Shown: piece after piece, positions 18,531-29,176 of the stretch
How the letters are laid out: each line of letters starts with the position of its first letter
Numbering within the stretch: the first letter of the stretch is position 1
Assembly (NCBI GenBank): GCA_963809965.1
Contig: CAWELU010000038.1
Span: 124,001-188,000 of the forward strand
Length of the DNA stretch: 64,000 bases
Source of the DNA: CAIWHR01 sp963809965
GTDB taxonomy: Bacteria; Pseudomonadota; Gammaproteobacteria; Burkholderiales; Casimicrobiaceae
Reading direction: 5' to 3'
The notes under the pieces: generated by a model
Told to the model about the DNA's origin: nothing
The model's database searches: none
What the model saw: only the letters and a program-made list of their open reading frames with translations
Program-made: the position numbers and the translations under genes

Positions 18531-19883
18531 ATGACTGACCCCTCGCCGTCGACCGCCGACCGCGCCGTCCCGCCGGGCGCACCTGCGGCAGGGTCGGGAC
18601 ACCGGCGGCCGATGCGCGCGGGTGATGACCATCGCCGTGCTCGCTCTGGCGGTGGTGGGTGCCGCGATCTGGTACGCCGGTTCGCGTTCGACCGACCCCG
18701 TGCCGATGGCTGCGCGCCCGGGCGTCCGCCCAGCAGGGTAGCGGCGTCGATGCGTCGCTGCGCGCGCACGCCCGTCGTCGCCGCTCCCGTGCGGCAGGGC
18801 AAGCTCGACGTCTACCTGTACGCGCTCGGCACGGTGACCCCGCTCAACGTCGTCGTGGTCCGCAGCCGCGTGGATGGCCAACTCATGCGTGTTGCCTTCG
18901 AGGAGGGCCAGATGGTGAAGGCGGGCGACCTCCTGGCCCAGATCGACCCGCGGCCGTTCGAGGTGCAGCTCACGCTCGCCACCGGGCAGCTGGCGCGCGA
19001 CCAGGCGCTGCTCGAGAACGCGCGGATCGATCTCGAGCGCTATCGCACGCTGCTCGCACAGGATTCGATATCGAGGCAGCAGGTCGATACGCAGGAGTCG
19101 CTGGTGCGCCAGTACGAAGCCGCGGTGCTGGCCGACCAGGGCGGGATCGACAATGCGAAGCTCCAACTCACGCACGCCCGCGTCACCGCCCCGATCGGCG
19201 GCCGCGTGGGCCTGCGCCAGGTGGACCCGGGCAACATCGTCCGGGCGTCCGACGCCAACGGCATCGTGGTGATCACGCAGCTCTCGCCCATCGGCGTCGT
19301 GTTCCCGATTCCCGAAGATGCCCTGCCGCGCGTGATGAAGCGGCTGCGCGCCGGCGATCGCGTCCCGGTCGAGGCCTACGACCGCGCGCAGAAGGAGAAG
19401 CTCGGCAGCGGCCGGTTGCTGACCGCGGACAACCAGATCGACACCGCCACGGGCACGATCAAGCTCAAGGCCGAATTTCCCAACGCCGACGGCGCGCTCT
19501 TCGCCAACCAGTTCGTCAACGTGAAGATGCCCGTCGAGACCCGTTCCAACGCGACGCTGGTGCCGACGGCGGCCATCCAGCGCGGTGCGCCGGGAGCGTT
19601 CGTCTACGTCGTCAAGGACGACCGGACGGTTGCGGTGACCCCGGTGAAAGTCGGACCCTCGCAGGGCGAGATTACCGTGATCGAGAGCGGGGTCTTAGCC
19701 GGCGCAATGGTCGTGGTCGACGGCACCGACCGGCTCCGCGAGGGGGCGAAGGTCGAGCTCGTCGTGCGCGACACACCGGCCCAGCCGGCGGCCGACGCAG
19801 GGCGGCGGGGACCGCGAAACGGCAAAGGAGGCGACGAGCGGCCGCCGGGAGCGCTCAACCCTCGCGCGAAGGACGGCGCCTGA
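18531..19883 (+). CDS. mdtA: RND periplasmic adaptor (MdtA-like membrane fusion protein), three frameshifts near the N-terminus
   Basis: The adaptor domain is intact from about 18780: the beta-barrel and lipoyl halves show LGTVTPLNVVVVRSRVDGQL and EEGQMVKAGDLLAQIDPRPFE. Between them is a coiled-coil hairpin (TLATGQLARDQALLENARI... to SRQQVDTQESLVRQYEAA), followed by LQLTHARVTAPIGGRVGLRQ. These are signatures of MdtA, the adaptor of MdtABC. The membrane anchor MTIAVLALAVVGAAIWYAG at 18625 lies in another frame. Three single-base skips (near 18620, 18730 and 18760) connect MTDPSPS..., the anchor and the adaptor domain. It bridges the inner-membrane pumps encoded downstream and the outer-membrane channel. 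Confidence 0.87.
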   Translation: MTDPSPSTADRAVPPGAPAAGSGHRRPMRAGDDHRRARSGGGGCRDLVRRFAFDRPRADGCAPGRPPSRVAASMRRCARTPVVAAPVRQGKLDVYLYALGTVTPLNVVVVRSRVDGQLMRVAFEEGQMVKAGDLLAQIDPRPFEVQLTLATGQLARDQALLENARIDLERYRTLLAQDSISRQQVDTQESLVRQYEAAVLADQGGIDNAKLQLTHARVTAPIGGRVGLRQVDPGNIVRASDANGIVVITQLSPIGVVFPIPEDALPRVMKRLRAGDRVPVEAYDRAQKEKLGSGRLLTADNQIDTATGTIKLKAEFPNADGALFANQFVNVKMPVETRSNATLVPTAAIQRGAPGAFVYVVKDDRTVAVTPVKVGPSQGEITVIESGVLAGAMVVVDGTDRLREGAKVELVVRDTPAQPAADAGRRGPRNGKGGDERPPGALNPRAKDGA

Positions 19884-19968
19884 GTGGGAAAGGCGGGATC
19901 GGATTCGACGTTCGCGCGCCTTCGGTGACGAGCAGTCGGTCTGCCAAGCCTCGAGGCTGCCGCCGCCC

Positions 19969-22900
19969 ATGAATCCTTCGCGTCCGTTCATCCTCCGCCC
20001 GGTGGCGACCTCGCTGCTGATGGTCGCGATCCTGCTCGTGGGCATCGTCGCCTATCGCGTGCTGCCGCTGTCCGCGCTGCCCAAGTTCGATTACCCGACC
20101 ATCCAGGTGGTGACGTTGTACCCGGGCGCGAGTCCGGACGTCATCACGTCGTCGATCACCGCGCCGCTGGAACGCCAGTTCGGGCAGATGCCGGGCTTGA
20201 ACCAGATGTCGTCGACGAGTTCGGGTGGCGCCTCGGTCGATCACGCTGCAGTTCAGCCTCGATCTGCCGCTCGACGTCGCGGAGCAGGAAGTGCAGGCCG
20301 CGATCAATGCGGCAGGCACCTACCTGCCGGCCGATCTGCCGCAGCTGCCGATCTACAGCAAGGTCAATCCGGCCGACACGCCCGATCGTGACGCTGGCCT
20401 TGACCTCGCGCACGTTGCCGCTGCCGGAAATCCAGCATCTGGCCGACACCCGTCTGGCCGCCCGAGATCTCGCAGCTATCCGGCGTCGGGCTCGTCAGCA
20501 TCAGCGGCGGACAGCGGCCGGCCGTCCGCATCCAGGCCAATCCGAAGGCGCTGGCCGCCTACAACCTCTCGCTCGACGACTTGCGCATCGCGATCGGCAA
20601 CGCCAACGCGAACCAGGCGAAGGGCAGCTTCGACGGGCCGACGCGGGCCTCGACCATCGATGCCAACGACCAGCTGCGGTCGGCCGAGGAGTTCAAGGCC
20701 ATGATCGTCGCCTACCGCAACGGGGCGGCAGTGCGGCTCACCGACGTGGCCGAAGTCCTCGACGGGGCCGAGAACTCGCGCCTCGCCGCCTGGGCCAACG
20801 AGTCGGCGGCGATCATCGTCAACATCCAGCGCCAACCCGGCGCCAACGTCATCGACGTGGTCGACCGCATCAAGCGGGTGCTGCCGCAGCTTAACGCTTC
20901 GCTGCCCGCGGCCGTCGACGTCACGATGCTGACCGACCGCACCGAGACCATCCGCGCGTCGGTGCGCGACGTCCAGTTCGAGCTGCTGCTCGCCGTGGCA
21001 CTCGTGGTGATGGTGATCTTCCTGTTCCTGCGCAACGTGGCGGCCACCCTCATTCCGAGCGTGGCGGTGCCGCTGTCGCTGATCGGCACCTTCGCGGTGA
21101 TGTACCTCTGCCGGGTTCTCGATCAACAATCTCACGCTGATGGCGCTCACCATCGCCACCGGCTTCGTGGTCGACGACGCCATCGTGATGATCGAGAACA
21201 TCTCGCGCCACATCGAAGCGGGCGAGCCGCCGCTCAAGGCGGCGCTGAAGGGCGCGGAGCAGATCGGCTTCACCATCATCTCCCTGACGCTGTCGCTGAT
21301 CGCCGTGCTGATCCCGCTGCTCTTCATGGGCGACGTCGTCGGGCGGCTGTTCCGCGAGTTCGCCATCACGCTCGCGGTCGCCATCCTCATTTCGGCCGTG
21401 GTCTCGCTGACGCTGACGCCGATGATGTGCGCGCGGCTGCTGCGCCACGTCCCCAAGCCCGAACAGGGACCCCTGTTCCGCAGGAGCAGCGAATGGTTCG
21501 ACCGGGTGATCGCCCGCTATGCGCGCATGCTGACCTGGGTGCTCGACCGCCAGGGCGCGACGCTGATCGTGGCGATCGTCACGCTGGGGCTGACGATCGT
21601 GCTCTACCTCGTGATTCCCAAGGGCTTCTTCCCCGTGCAGGACACCGGCGCCATCCAGGGCATCTCGGAGGCGTCGCCGACGATATCGTTCGCCGCGATG
21701 GCCGAACGCCAGCAGGCGCTGGCGAAGGTGATCCTGCAAGACCCGGCGGTTGAGAGCCTGTCGTCGTTCATCGGCGTCGACGGCAGCAACCCCACGTTGA
21801 ACAGCGGCCGCTTCCTGATCAACCTGAAGCCCCTTTCGCAACGCGATGGCAGCGCCACCGACGTCATCCGGCGCCTGCAGGACAAGCTCGCCGAGGTCGC
21901 GGGCATCGTGCTCTACATGCAGCCGGTGCAGGATCTCACCATCGAGCACCGGGTCAGTCGCACCCAATACCAGTTCTCGGTGGAGGATGCGAATGCCGAC
22001 GAACTGCGCACGTGGGTCCCGCGACTGGTCGAGCGACTGCGCCGGGACCGACGGCTCGTGGACGTCGCCAGCGATCAGCAGGAAGGGGGACTGCAGGCGT
22101 ACGTGGAAATCGATCGCGCTGCCGCGAGCCGCTTCGGCATCACGCCGGCCATGATCGACAACGCGCTCTACAACGCCTTCGGTGGGCGCTTCGTCTCCAC
22201 CATCTTCACTCAGACCAGCCAGTATCGCGTCGTCCTCGAAGTCCTGCCCGAGTTCCGCACAGGCGTGAATGCCCTCGACAACATCTATGTCACCGCACCG
22301 AACAGCGGCGTGTCTGCGACGCGGACGCCGGGCACGACGTCGTCCGCATCCCTTCGCTCGGCGCAGCAGATTCCATTGTCCGCGCTGGCACGGGTGACCG
22401 AAGGGCCGGCGCCACTCGTCGTCAGTCGCATCGGCCAGTTTCCGGCGGCCACGATTTCATTCAATCTGGCGCGCGGCGCATCGCTTGGCGACGCGGTTGA
22501 GGCTGTCGAGGCGGCCCAGCGCGACGTCGGCATGCCGTTGAGCACGCAGGTGAAGCTCCAGGGCGCGGCGCTCGCCTTTCGCGCGTCGCTCGCGAACCAG
22601 CTGTGGCTGATCCTGGCCGCCATCGTCACCGTCTACATCGTCCTGGGCGTGCTCTACGAAAGTTACGTCCATCCCGTCACCATCCTCTCGACGCTGCCCT
22701 CGGCCGGGGTCGGCGCGCTGCTCGCACTGCTCGTTTCCGGCCACGACCTCGGCGTGATCGCCATCATCGGCCTCGTGCTCCTGATCGGCATCGTGAAGAA
22801 GAACGCCATCATGATGATCGACTTCGCGCTTGTCGCCGAACGCGAGCAGCGCCTGGCGCCGCGGGAAGCGATCTACCAGGCGTGCCTGTTGCGCTTCCGC

Positions 22901-23152
22901 CCGATCATGATGACCACGATGGCTGCGCTGCTGGGTGCCTTGCCGCTGATGATCGGCTGGGGCGTCGGCTCGGAACTGCGTCATCCGCTCGGCATCACGA
23001 TGGTCGGTGGCCTGATCGTGAGCCAGACGCTCACGTTGTTCACCACGCCGGTCATCTATCTCGCGTTCGATCGGCTGGAGCGCCGGATGGGCGCGCGGCG
23101 CGAACGCCTGCGTGCCGCCCGCGTCTCGACACCGGGCGACGGGACCCGGTGA
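19969..23152 (+). CDS. mdtB: RND multidrug efflux pump subunit (MdtB-like), four frameshifts
   Basis: HAE1-type inner-membrane RND transporter of about 1,060 residues. The start is MNPSRPFILRPVATSLLMV, with the first transmembrane helix. The proton-relay helix reads GFVVDDAIVMIENISRH, with the paired Asp, and the C-terminal membrane block KKNAIMMIDFALVAERE is present. Four single extra bases near 20235, 20392, 20459 and 21111 break the first third; skipping each restores ASSITLQFSLDL, DTPIVTLALTSR, RLAPEISQLSGVG and YLCGFSINNLTLMAL. From 21.1 kb onward the frame is clean to the stop at 23152. The tandem B and C pumps, adaptor upstream and NodT-type channel downstream match the mdtABC arrangement. 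Substrates cannot be told. Confidence 0.87.
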
Positions 23153-23162
23153 GAGAAGCGAC

Positions 23163-26100
23163 ATGAGCCTTCGGCCCGGCCTCCCGAAGGAGGACTCGCT
23201 CCCGCTTGGCGGGACGGCGCGCAGCGCCATGGGTGCACTTGGCAGCGTCTCGTCGCCCTTCATCGAGCGCCCGGTGGCGACCACGCTCATCACCATCGGC
23301 CTCACGCTGGCCGGCGCGGTCGCCTTCCGGCTGCTTCCGGTGTCGCCATTGCCGCGGGTCGACCTGCCCACCATTTCGGTTTCGGCGGCGCTGCCGGGCG
23401 CGAGCCCAGAAACGATGGCAGCGACGGTCGCCATGCCGCTCGAGCGCTCGCTCGGCCGCATCGCCGGGATTACCGAGATGACGTCGACGAGCGCGCTCGG
23501 TTCGACGCGCGTCGTGGTGCAGTTCGATCTCGACCGCGACATCAATGGCGCAGCGCGCGACGTGCAGGCGGCGCTCAACGCGGCCCGCAGCTCGCTGCCG
23601 TCGGGCTTGAACGGCAACCCCAGCTATCGCAAGGTCAATCCGGCCGTCGCACCGATCATGATCCTGGGGCTCACGTCGGACACGATGACCCAGGGGCAGA
23701 TGTACGACGCGGCGTCGACCGTCATCGCCCAGAAGCTGTCCCAGCTGCCCGGCGTTGGCCAGGTTCAGGTCGGGGGCAGCTCGCTGCCCGCGGTGCGGGT
23801 CGAAATCAATCCGCGGGCACTGGCGAAATACGGCATCGGCTTCGAGGACGTGCGCGCCGCGCTCGCCGGGGCCAACGCCAACCAGCCCAAGGGCGCGGTG
23901 GAAGACGAGGAGCGCTACTGGCAGATCAATGCCAACGATCAGGCGACGACGGCCGCCGATTACCTTCCGTTGATCGTGGCCTACCGCAACGGCGCCGCGG
24001 TGCGGTTGACCGACGTGGCGGAAGTTGTCGACTCGGTGCAGGACTTGCGTAACGCGGGGTCGGCCAACGGCAAGCCGTCGGTGCTGGTGATCATCAGCCG
24101 CCAGCCCGACGCCAACATCATCGAGACCGTCGATCGTGTCACCGCGCTCCTGCCGGAGCTGCGCGCATCGATACCGAGCGCGATCGACCTGTCCGTGATG
24201 ATGGAGCGCACCACGACGATCCGCGCGTCGCTGCGCGATGCCGGCAGGACGCTGGCGATTTCGGTGGCGCTGGTCGTGCTCGTGGTACTCCTGTTCCTGC
24301 GCAACGGCCGTGCCGCGCTCATTCCGAGCGTCGCGGTTCCGATATCGCTCACCGTCTCGTTCGGGGTGATGTATCTGTGCGGATACAGCCTGAACAACGT
24401 GTCGCTCATGGCGCTTACCATCGCCACCGGCTTCGTGGTCGACGACGCGATCGTGGTCCTCGAGAACGCGTCGCGACACGTCGAGAACGGAATGTCGCCG
24501 GAGGAGGCGGCGCGCGTCGGCGCCGGGGAAGTCGGATTCACGGTGCTGGCGATGACGCTCTCGCTCGTCGCCGTCTTCATCCCCATGCTGCTCATGGGCG
24601 GCTTCGTGGGCCGCTTCTTCCGCGAGTTCGCGGTGACGCTGTCGGCCGCGATCCTGGTCTCGCTGGTGGTGTCGCTCACCACCACGCCCATGATGTGCGC
24701 CCGGCTCCTCCTGCCGGCGAAGGAGCGGCGCAAGAGCTCCTTCCACGAGTGGAGCGAGCGCGGTTTCGTGACGCTTGTCCGAGGCTATGAGCGGACTCTG
24801 GCGTGGGCCCTGGATCATGGCCCGATCACCGTGCTCATCCTGGTTGCGACCGTCGCCCTCAACGTCTACCTCTACGTGATCGTTCCCAAGGGCTTCTTCC
24901 CGCAGCAGGACACCGGCCAGCTCACGGGCCGCATCGAGGCCGATCAGAGCATTTCGTTCCAGCTGATGCGGCAGAAGCTTGCCGATTTCATAGAGATCGT
25001 GCGCGCCGACCCGAGCGTAGAGAGCGTGGTCGGCTTCACCGGCGGCGGCCAGCGGAACACGGGGTCGATCTTCGTCACGTTGAAGCCGCTCGCCGAGCGC
25101 AGGGAGAGCGCCGACACGATCGTGGCGCGTCTGCGCCCCGTGCTCGCGGAGGAGCCCGGCGCCAACCTGCTCCTGGCCCCGGTCCAGGATATCCGCATCG
25201 GCGGCCGGCAAAGCCGCGCGTCCTACCAGTACACGATCCAGGCCGACGACCTCGCCGATCTCGCCGCCTGGGAGCCGCGCATTCGTCAGGCGCTCTCCCA
25301 ACTGCCCGAACTCATCGACGTGAACACCGACCAGCAGAACAAGGGACTCTCGACCTCGGTCGTCATCGATCGCGACGCGGCGGCGCGTCTGGGCGTGACT
25401 CCGAAGCTGATCGACGCCACACTCAACGATGCGTTCGCGCAGCGCCAGGTCTCGACGATCTACGCGCCGCTCAACCAGTACCACGTCGTGATGGAAGCCG
25501 CACCGGAATTCCTGCAGTCGGCCGAGGCGTTGAACGACATGCATGTCAGCGTCCCCGAGGGCGCGCAGGTGCCGCTCTCGACGTTCGCGCGCCATGCGCC
25601 GACGGAGACCTCGCTCGCCGTCAATCACCACTCCCAGTTCGTCGCCTCGACCATCTCGTTCAACCTGGCGGCAGGCGTGTCCCTGTCGCAGGCGACGCAA
25701 GCGATCGAGGATGCCCTCGACCGCATCGGGCTGCCGCACACGGTGCGCGGCAGCTTCCAGGGTTCTGCGCGCGCCTTCCGGGCCGTGCTCGAGACGCAGC
25801 CGATCCTCGTCCTTGCCGCGTTGCTCACGTTGTACATCGTGCTGGGCGTCCTGTACGAGAGCTTCATCCATCCGCTCACCATACTGTCGACGCTGCCGTC
25901 CGCGGGCGTGGGAGCGATCGCCGCGCTGATGCTGTTCAGGACCGAGTTCTCCGTCATCGCGCTGATCGGCGTGATCATGCTGATCGGGATCGTCCAGAAG
26001 AATGCCATCATGATGATCGATTTCGCGCTCGCGGCCGAACGCGGCCGAAAAGCGAGTCCGCGCGACGCCATCTTCGAGGCCTGCCTCCTGCGCTTCCGGC

Positions 26101-26357
26101 CGATCCTGATGACGACCCTGGCGGCGCTGCTCGCATCCGTTCCGCTGGCACTGGGCAGGGGCGACGGGGCGGAATTCCGGCAACCGCTGGGCATTGCGAT
26201 CGGCGGCGGGTTGATCCTGAGCCAGATCCTGACCCTCTACACCACACCGATCGTGTATCTGTACCTCGACCGCTTCAGCCGGTGGGTTCCTGCGTTGCGG
26301 CGCAGGCGCGGGCTCGGCGTGAGCCTCCCGCCGCGCGTGGCGGATTCCTCGCAATGA
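23163..26357 (+). CDS. mdtC: RND multidrug efflux pump subunit (MdtC-like)
   Basis: Intact 1,064-residue HAE1 transporter. It shows SPFIERPVATTLITIGLTL at helix 1, the ANANQPKGAVED porter-domain loop, GFVVDDAIVVLENASRH with the paired proton-relay Asp residues in helix 4, VPKGFFPQQDTGQL opening the second periplasmic loop, and KNAIMMIDFALAAERG. ATG 23163 follows GAGAGAAG and lies ten bases after the MdtB-like stop; a more upstream frame extension is ignored. It probably forms a heterotrimer with the MdtB-like subunit, as in Escherichia coli. The absence of frameshifts across 3.2 kb contrasts with its neighbour. Confidence 0.92.
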   Translation: MSLRPGLPKEDSLPLGGTARSAMGALGSVSSPFIERPVATTLITIGLTLAGAVAFRLLPVSPLPRVDLPTISVSAALPGASPETMAATVAMPLERSLGRIAGITEMTSTSALGSTRVVVQFDLDRDINGAARDVQAALNAARSSLPSGLNGNPSYRKVNPAVAPIMILGLTSDTMTQGQMYDAASTVIAQKLSQLPGVGQVQVGGSSLPAVRVEINPRALAKYGIGFEDVRAALAGANANQPKGAVEDEERYWQINANDQATTAADYLPLIVAYRNGAAVRLTDVAEVVDSVQDLRNAGSANGKPSVLVIISRQPDANIIETVDRVTALLPELRASIPSAIDLSVMMERTTTIRASLRDAGRTLAISVALVVLVVLLFLRNGRAALIPSVAVPISLTVSFGVMYLCGYSLNNVSLMALTIATGFVVDDAIVVLENASRHVENGMSPEEAARVGAGEVGFTVLAMTLSLVAVFIPMLLMGGFVGRFFREFAVTLSAAILVSLVVSLTTTPMMCARLLLPAKERRKSSFHEWSERGFVTLVRGYERTLAWALDHGPITVLILVATVALNVYLYVIVPKGFFPQQDTGQLTGRIEADQSISFQLMRQKLADFIEIVRADPSVESVVGFTGGGQRNTGSIFVTLKPLAERRESADTIVARLRPVLAEEPGANLLLAPVQDIRIGGRQSRASYQYTIQADDLADLAAWEPRIRQALSQLPELIDVNTDQQNKGLSTSVVIDRDAAARLGVTPKLIDATLNDAFAQRQVSTIYAPLNQYHVVMEAAPEFLQSAEALNDMHVSVPEGAQVPLSTFARHAPTETSLAVNHHSQFVASTISFNLAAGVSLSQATQAIEDALDRIGLPHTVRGSFQGSARAFRAVLETQPILVLAALLTLYIVLGVLYESFIHPLTILSTLPSAGVGAIAALMLFRTEFSVIALIGVIMLIGIVQKNAIMMIDFALAAERGRKASPRDAIFEACLLRFRPILMTTLAALLASVPLALGRGDGAEFRQPLGIAIGGGLILSQILTLYTTPIVYLYLDRFSRWVPALRRRRGLGVSLPPRVADSSQ

Positions 26358-27712
26358 CCGGCGCGATCCGAACCCGAGCAGTCCGCGTTCTGACCGTCGT
26401 TTCTCTCCTGGCGGTCAACGTCTCGTGCACGGTTGGGCCGGACTATGTGCGTCCATCCGTCGGCGTGCCTCCGGCCTACAAGGAGGCGAAGGACTGGAAG
26501 GCGAGCAGTCCGCGTAGCGAGATTCCGCGCGGCCGGTGGTGGGAGCTCTTCGGCGACGCCGAGCTCGATGCGCTCGCAAGTCAGGTGGACGTCGACAACC
26601 AGACTATCCGCGCCGCCGAGGCGCGCGTGCGACAGGCCCAGGCGCTGACCGACGCGGCCCGGTCGAGGTATTACCCAACGCTGAGCGCCGGCGGAACCAA
26701 TCAAAACCTCGGACTCGCCGTGTCGTGGGAGCTCGATCTGTGGGGCCGCATCCGCCGCACGGTCGAGGCGAGCACCGCCACCGCCGAGTCCAGCGCCGAT
26801 GAGCTCGAGGCGGCGAAACTCTCGTTGCAGGCGCAGGTCGCGCAAAACTACTTCCTGCTCCGCACGCAGGATGCCGAGATCCGTTTGCTGCAGGACAATG
26901 TCGCGCGATACGAACGCTCGCTGCAGCTCACGCGCAACCAGTACGCGGTCGGCATCGTCTCGCGCGGGGACGTCGTCCAGGCCGAAGCGCAGCTCATGTC
27001 GACGCGGGCCCAGGCGCTCGATGCCGAAGTGGCGAGGGCACAATTCGAGCATGCCATCGCCGTGTTGATCGGCAAGGCGCCGGCCGAACTTTCGATCGCC
27101 GCCACCCCGATCGATGTGCGCTTCCCGGCGGTGCCACCGGCGTTGCCTTCCGAGCTGCTGGAGCGGCGCCCGGACATCGCCGCCGCGGAACGGAGGATGG
27201 CGGCGGCCAATGCCGAGATCGGCGTCGCCGAGACCGCTTACTATCCGTCGGTCAGTCTCTTTGCCGGCGGCGGGTTCGGCAACCGCGACTTCGCGGGTGG
27301 CGCATCGTACGGCTGGATCCTGTTCGATGCCGGGCTGCGGCAGGCGCAAAGCGCGCAAGCGAGCGCCGCCTACGACGAGACCGTCGCCGACTACAGGCAG
27401 ACGATTCTGGCGGCGTTCCGCGAAGTCGAGGACAATCTTGCGGCGCTGCGCGTCCTGGAGGAGGAAGCTGCCGTGCAGGCTGTGGCCGTAAGGGCGGCGC
27501 GCGAATCGGTGACCATCGCCAACAACCAGTACCGGGCCGGCATCGTCAGCTATCTGTCCGTGGTGGTCGTGCAGGCCGGGGCACTCAACAACGAACGCGC
27601 CGAGCTGGGCATCCTCGGCCGCCGCCTCGTCGCAAGCGTAACGCTGATCAAGGCCCTGGGCGGCGGCTGGGAAGCTCAGGCGCCGAAAGCGGCGAGAGCG
27701 CCGAACGGCTAG
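26354..27712 (+). CDS. Outer-membrane efflux lipoprotein, NodT/OprM family
   Basis: The 452-residue TolC-family protein has a lipoprotein signal (VVSLLAVNVSC, lipidated Cys25) followed by TVGPDYVRP, the hallmark of OprM/NodT channels. Two internally repeated outer-membrane efflux domains contain SWELDLWGRIRRTVE and GWILFDAGLRQAQSAQASA and their coiled-coil segments (RYERSLQLTRNQYAVGIVS; ANNQYRAGIVSYLSVVV). The ATG overlaps the MdtC-like stop (ATGA), so it is the last gene of the operon and supplies the exit duct for the pump. Nothing is missing relative to the family. Confidence 0.92.
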   Translation: MTGAIRTRAVRVLTVVSLLAVNVSCTVGPDYVRPSVGVPPAYKEAKDWKASSPRSEIPRGRWWELFGDAELDALASQVDVDNQTIRAAEARVRQAQALTDAARSRYYPTLSAGGTNQNLGLAVSWELDLWGRIRRTVEASTATAESSADELEAAKLSLQAQVAQNYFLLRTQDAEIRLLQDNVARYERSLQLTRNQYAVGIVSRGDVVQAEAQLMSTRAQALDAEVARAQFEHAIAVLIGKAPAELSIAATPIDVRFPAVPPALPSELLERRPDIAAAERRMAAANAEIGVAETAYYPSVSLFAGGGFGNRDFAGGASYGWILFDAGLRQAQSAQASAAYDETVADYRQTILAAFREVEDNLAALRVLEEEAAVQAVAVRAARESVTIANNQYRAGIVSYLSVVVVQAGALNNERAELGILGRRLVASVTLIKALGGGWEAQAPKAARAPNG

Positions 27713-27788
27713 CGGGAAGCGGGGACGCTGCAACGGCATCGGCACCGCGTTGTGCCGCCGTGGATGCGGGATCCCTGGTTACGCCAAC

Positions 27789-27865
27789 TGGCGCGCCCGA
27801 CAGGAGTCGAACCTGTGACCTTTGGCTTCGGAAACCAACACTCTATCCAACTGAGCTACGGGCGC
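27789..27865 (-). tRNA. tRNA-Arg (anticodon CCG)
   Basis: Read on the minus strand: acceptor GCGCCCG pairs with CGGGCGC; D stem GCTC/GAGT; anticodon stem TTGGT/GCCAA with loop TTCCGAA, giving anticodon CCG; T stem ACAGG/CCTGT with loop TTCGACT. The discriminator G is followed by an encoded CCA (77 nt in all). It decodes CGG, a common Arg codon in this GC-rich genome. Confidence 0.95.
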
Positions 27866-28052
27866 TCCGGCACGAATCTTACCGTGCCGGTCGAACGAGC
27901 GTCCAGCCGAGATTCCGGGGTGGCGCAACCCACGGTACAATATTTCGTTCTTCGGAGCGGTCATGGGACCGCTCCCGCCAGCACGCCGGCGACCGGAATC
28001 GCGAGCCCAGCGCGCCGCCCTCCGCCGCACACGTTCTCGAACCAGGAACGCC

Positions 28053-29120
28053 ATGCACGAACCCGACCAGCACGTCTCCCCGATCAAGAACTGGAAGCAG
28101 CTCGTCGTCATCGTTGTGCTCGCGTTCGTCGTCCCGATCACGATCATCGTGTTGCTCTCGCAGTACGTGACCAATGCGCCGAAGGGCGCGGCCGAGGACC
28201 AGAGCGCGATCCTGAACCGGATCAAACCCGTCGGCGAAGTGCAGCTTGCGATATCGACCGGACCCAAGGGTGCGCTCACCGGCGAGCAGGTCTACGGCCA
28301 GGTCTGCAAGACGTGTCACGAAGCCGGTCTCGCCGGGGCGCCGAAGGTCGGCGACAAGGGTGCGTGGGCCAAGGTGATCGCGCAGGGACTGGTCACCACG
28401 GTCGATCACGCGGTCAAGGGCATCCGGGCGATGCCCCCGAAGGGTGGTAACCCGGATTTCGAGAGCATCGAAATCGAGCGTGCGGTCGTGTTCATGGCCA
28501 ACCAGTCTGGCGCGACCTGGAAGGAAGCTCCGCCGCCGGCAGCCGCCAAGGGTGCCGACCGCACGGGCGAACAGGTGGTCGAGGTCGCCTGCGGCAAGTG
28601 CCATCAGACCGGCGAAGGAGGTGCTCCCAGGGTCGGTGACCGCGCCGCGTGGACGCCGCGTGTCGCGAAGGGGCTTGCTGTCGTGACGCAGGCAGCCCTC
28701 AAGGGTCATGGCGGGATGCCGGCGCGTGCGGGCATGGCGGATCTCTCGGACACCGAAATCAAGCGGGCGATCGAATACATGTTCAACTCCGGGGTCGGCA
28801 AGGATGCGGCACCTGCGGTCGCTGTATCGGCGAGCCCGACGCCGGCGGCGGCGCCGGCCGCCGCCGCCGCCGGCGCGGGCAAGCCGGACGGCAGGAAGGT
28901 CTACGACACGACGTGCATGGCCTGTCATGCGACGGGCGCTGCGGGCGCGCCCAAGTTCGGCGACAAGGCGGCGTGGGCCCCCCGCCTCAAGACGGGCATG
29001 GACGCGCTCTATGCCTCGTCGCTCAAGGGGAAGGGCGCGATGCCCGCCAAGGGTGGCAGCTCGCTGCCGGACGCCGAGGTCAAGGCGGCAGTCGATTACA
29101 TGGTCGCCGCGGCGAAATAA
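28053..29120 (+). CDS. Membrane-anchored tri-haem cytochrome c (three c5-like domains)
   Basis: The 355-residue protein has one N-terminal membrane anchor (QLVVIVVLAFVVPITIIVLL, residues 16-35) and three class I cytochrome c domains with CKTCH (85-89), CGKCH (180-184) and CMACH (288-292). Each motif is followed by an almost identical GAPxxGDxxxW segment, and each domain ends with an MP-rich axial-Met loop, so the domains arose by duplication. An Ala/Pro-rich linker (about residues 253-275) separates domains two and three. AGGA lies ten bases before ATG 28053. It probably carries electrons in the periplasm between quinol-oxidising complexes and a terminal oxidase or reductase; the partner is not encoded nearby. 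Confidence 0.9.
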   Translation: MHEPDQHVSPIKNWKQLVVIVVLAFVVPITIIVLLSQYVTNAPKGAAEDQSAILNRIKPVGEVQLAISTGPKGALTGEQVYGQVCKTCHEAGLAGAPKVGDKGAWAKVIAQGLVTTVDHAVKGIRAMPPKGGNPDFESIEIERAVVFMANQSGATWKEAPPPAAAKGADRTGEQVVEVACGKCHQTGEGGAPRVGDRAAWTPRVAKGLAVVTQAALKGHGGMPARAGMADLSDTEIKRAIEYMFNSGVGKDAAPAVAVSASPTPAAAPAAAAAGAGKPDGRKVYDTTCMACHATGAAGAPKFGDKAAWAPRLKTGMDALYASSLKGKGAMPAKGGSSLPDAEVKAAVDYMVAAAK

Positions 29121-29176
29121 CGCGCGGCGCTCGCGGGCCCTTCCGGAACGCCGAGTCCCGGCGACCGATCACCGGA

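Noticed and set aside
20235..21115. Programmed +1 frameshifting in the mdtB-like gene
   Set aside because: Four slips within 900 bases, no shared slippery site, and the same one-base pattern in unrelated genes argue for sequence errors.
23052..26354. A 1,100-codon open frame on the minus strand opposite the mdtC-like gene
   Set aside because: Its translation is rich in Arg, His, Asp and Gln with no recognisable domain, as expected for the antisense of a GC-rich RND gene; the plus-strand protein is clearly real.
28845..28880. GCC/GGC repeat run
   Set aside because: It encodes the Ala-rich linker between cytochrome domains and is not an independent repeat element.
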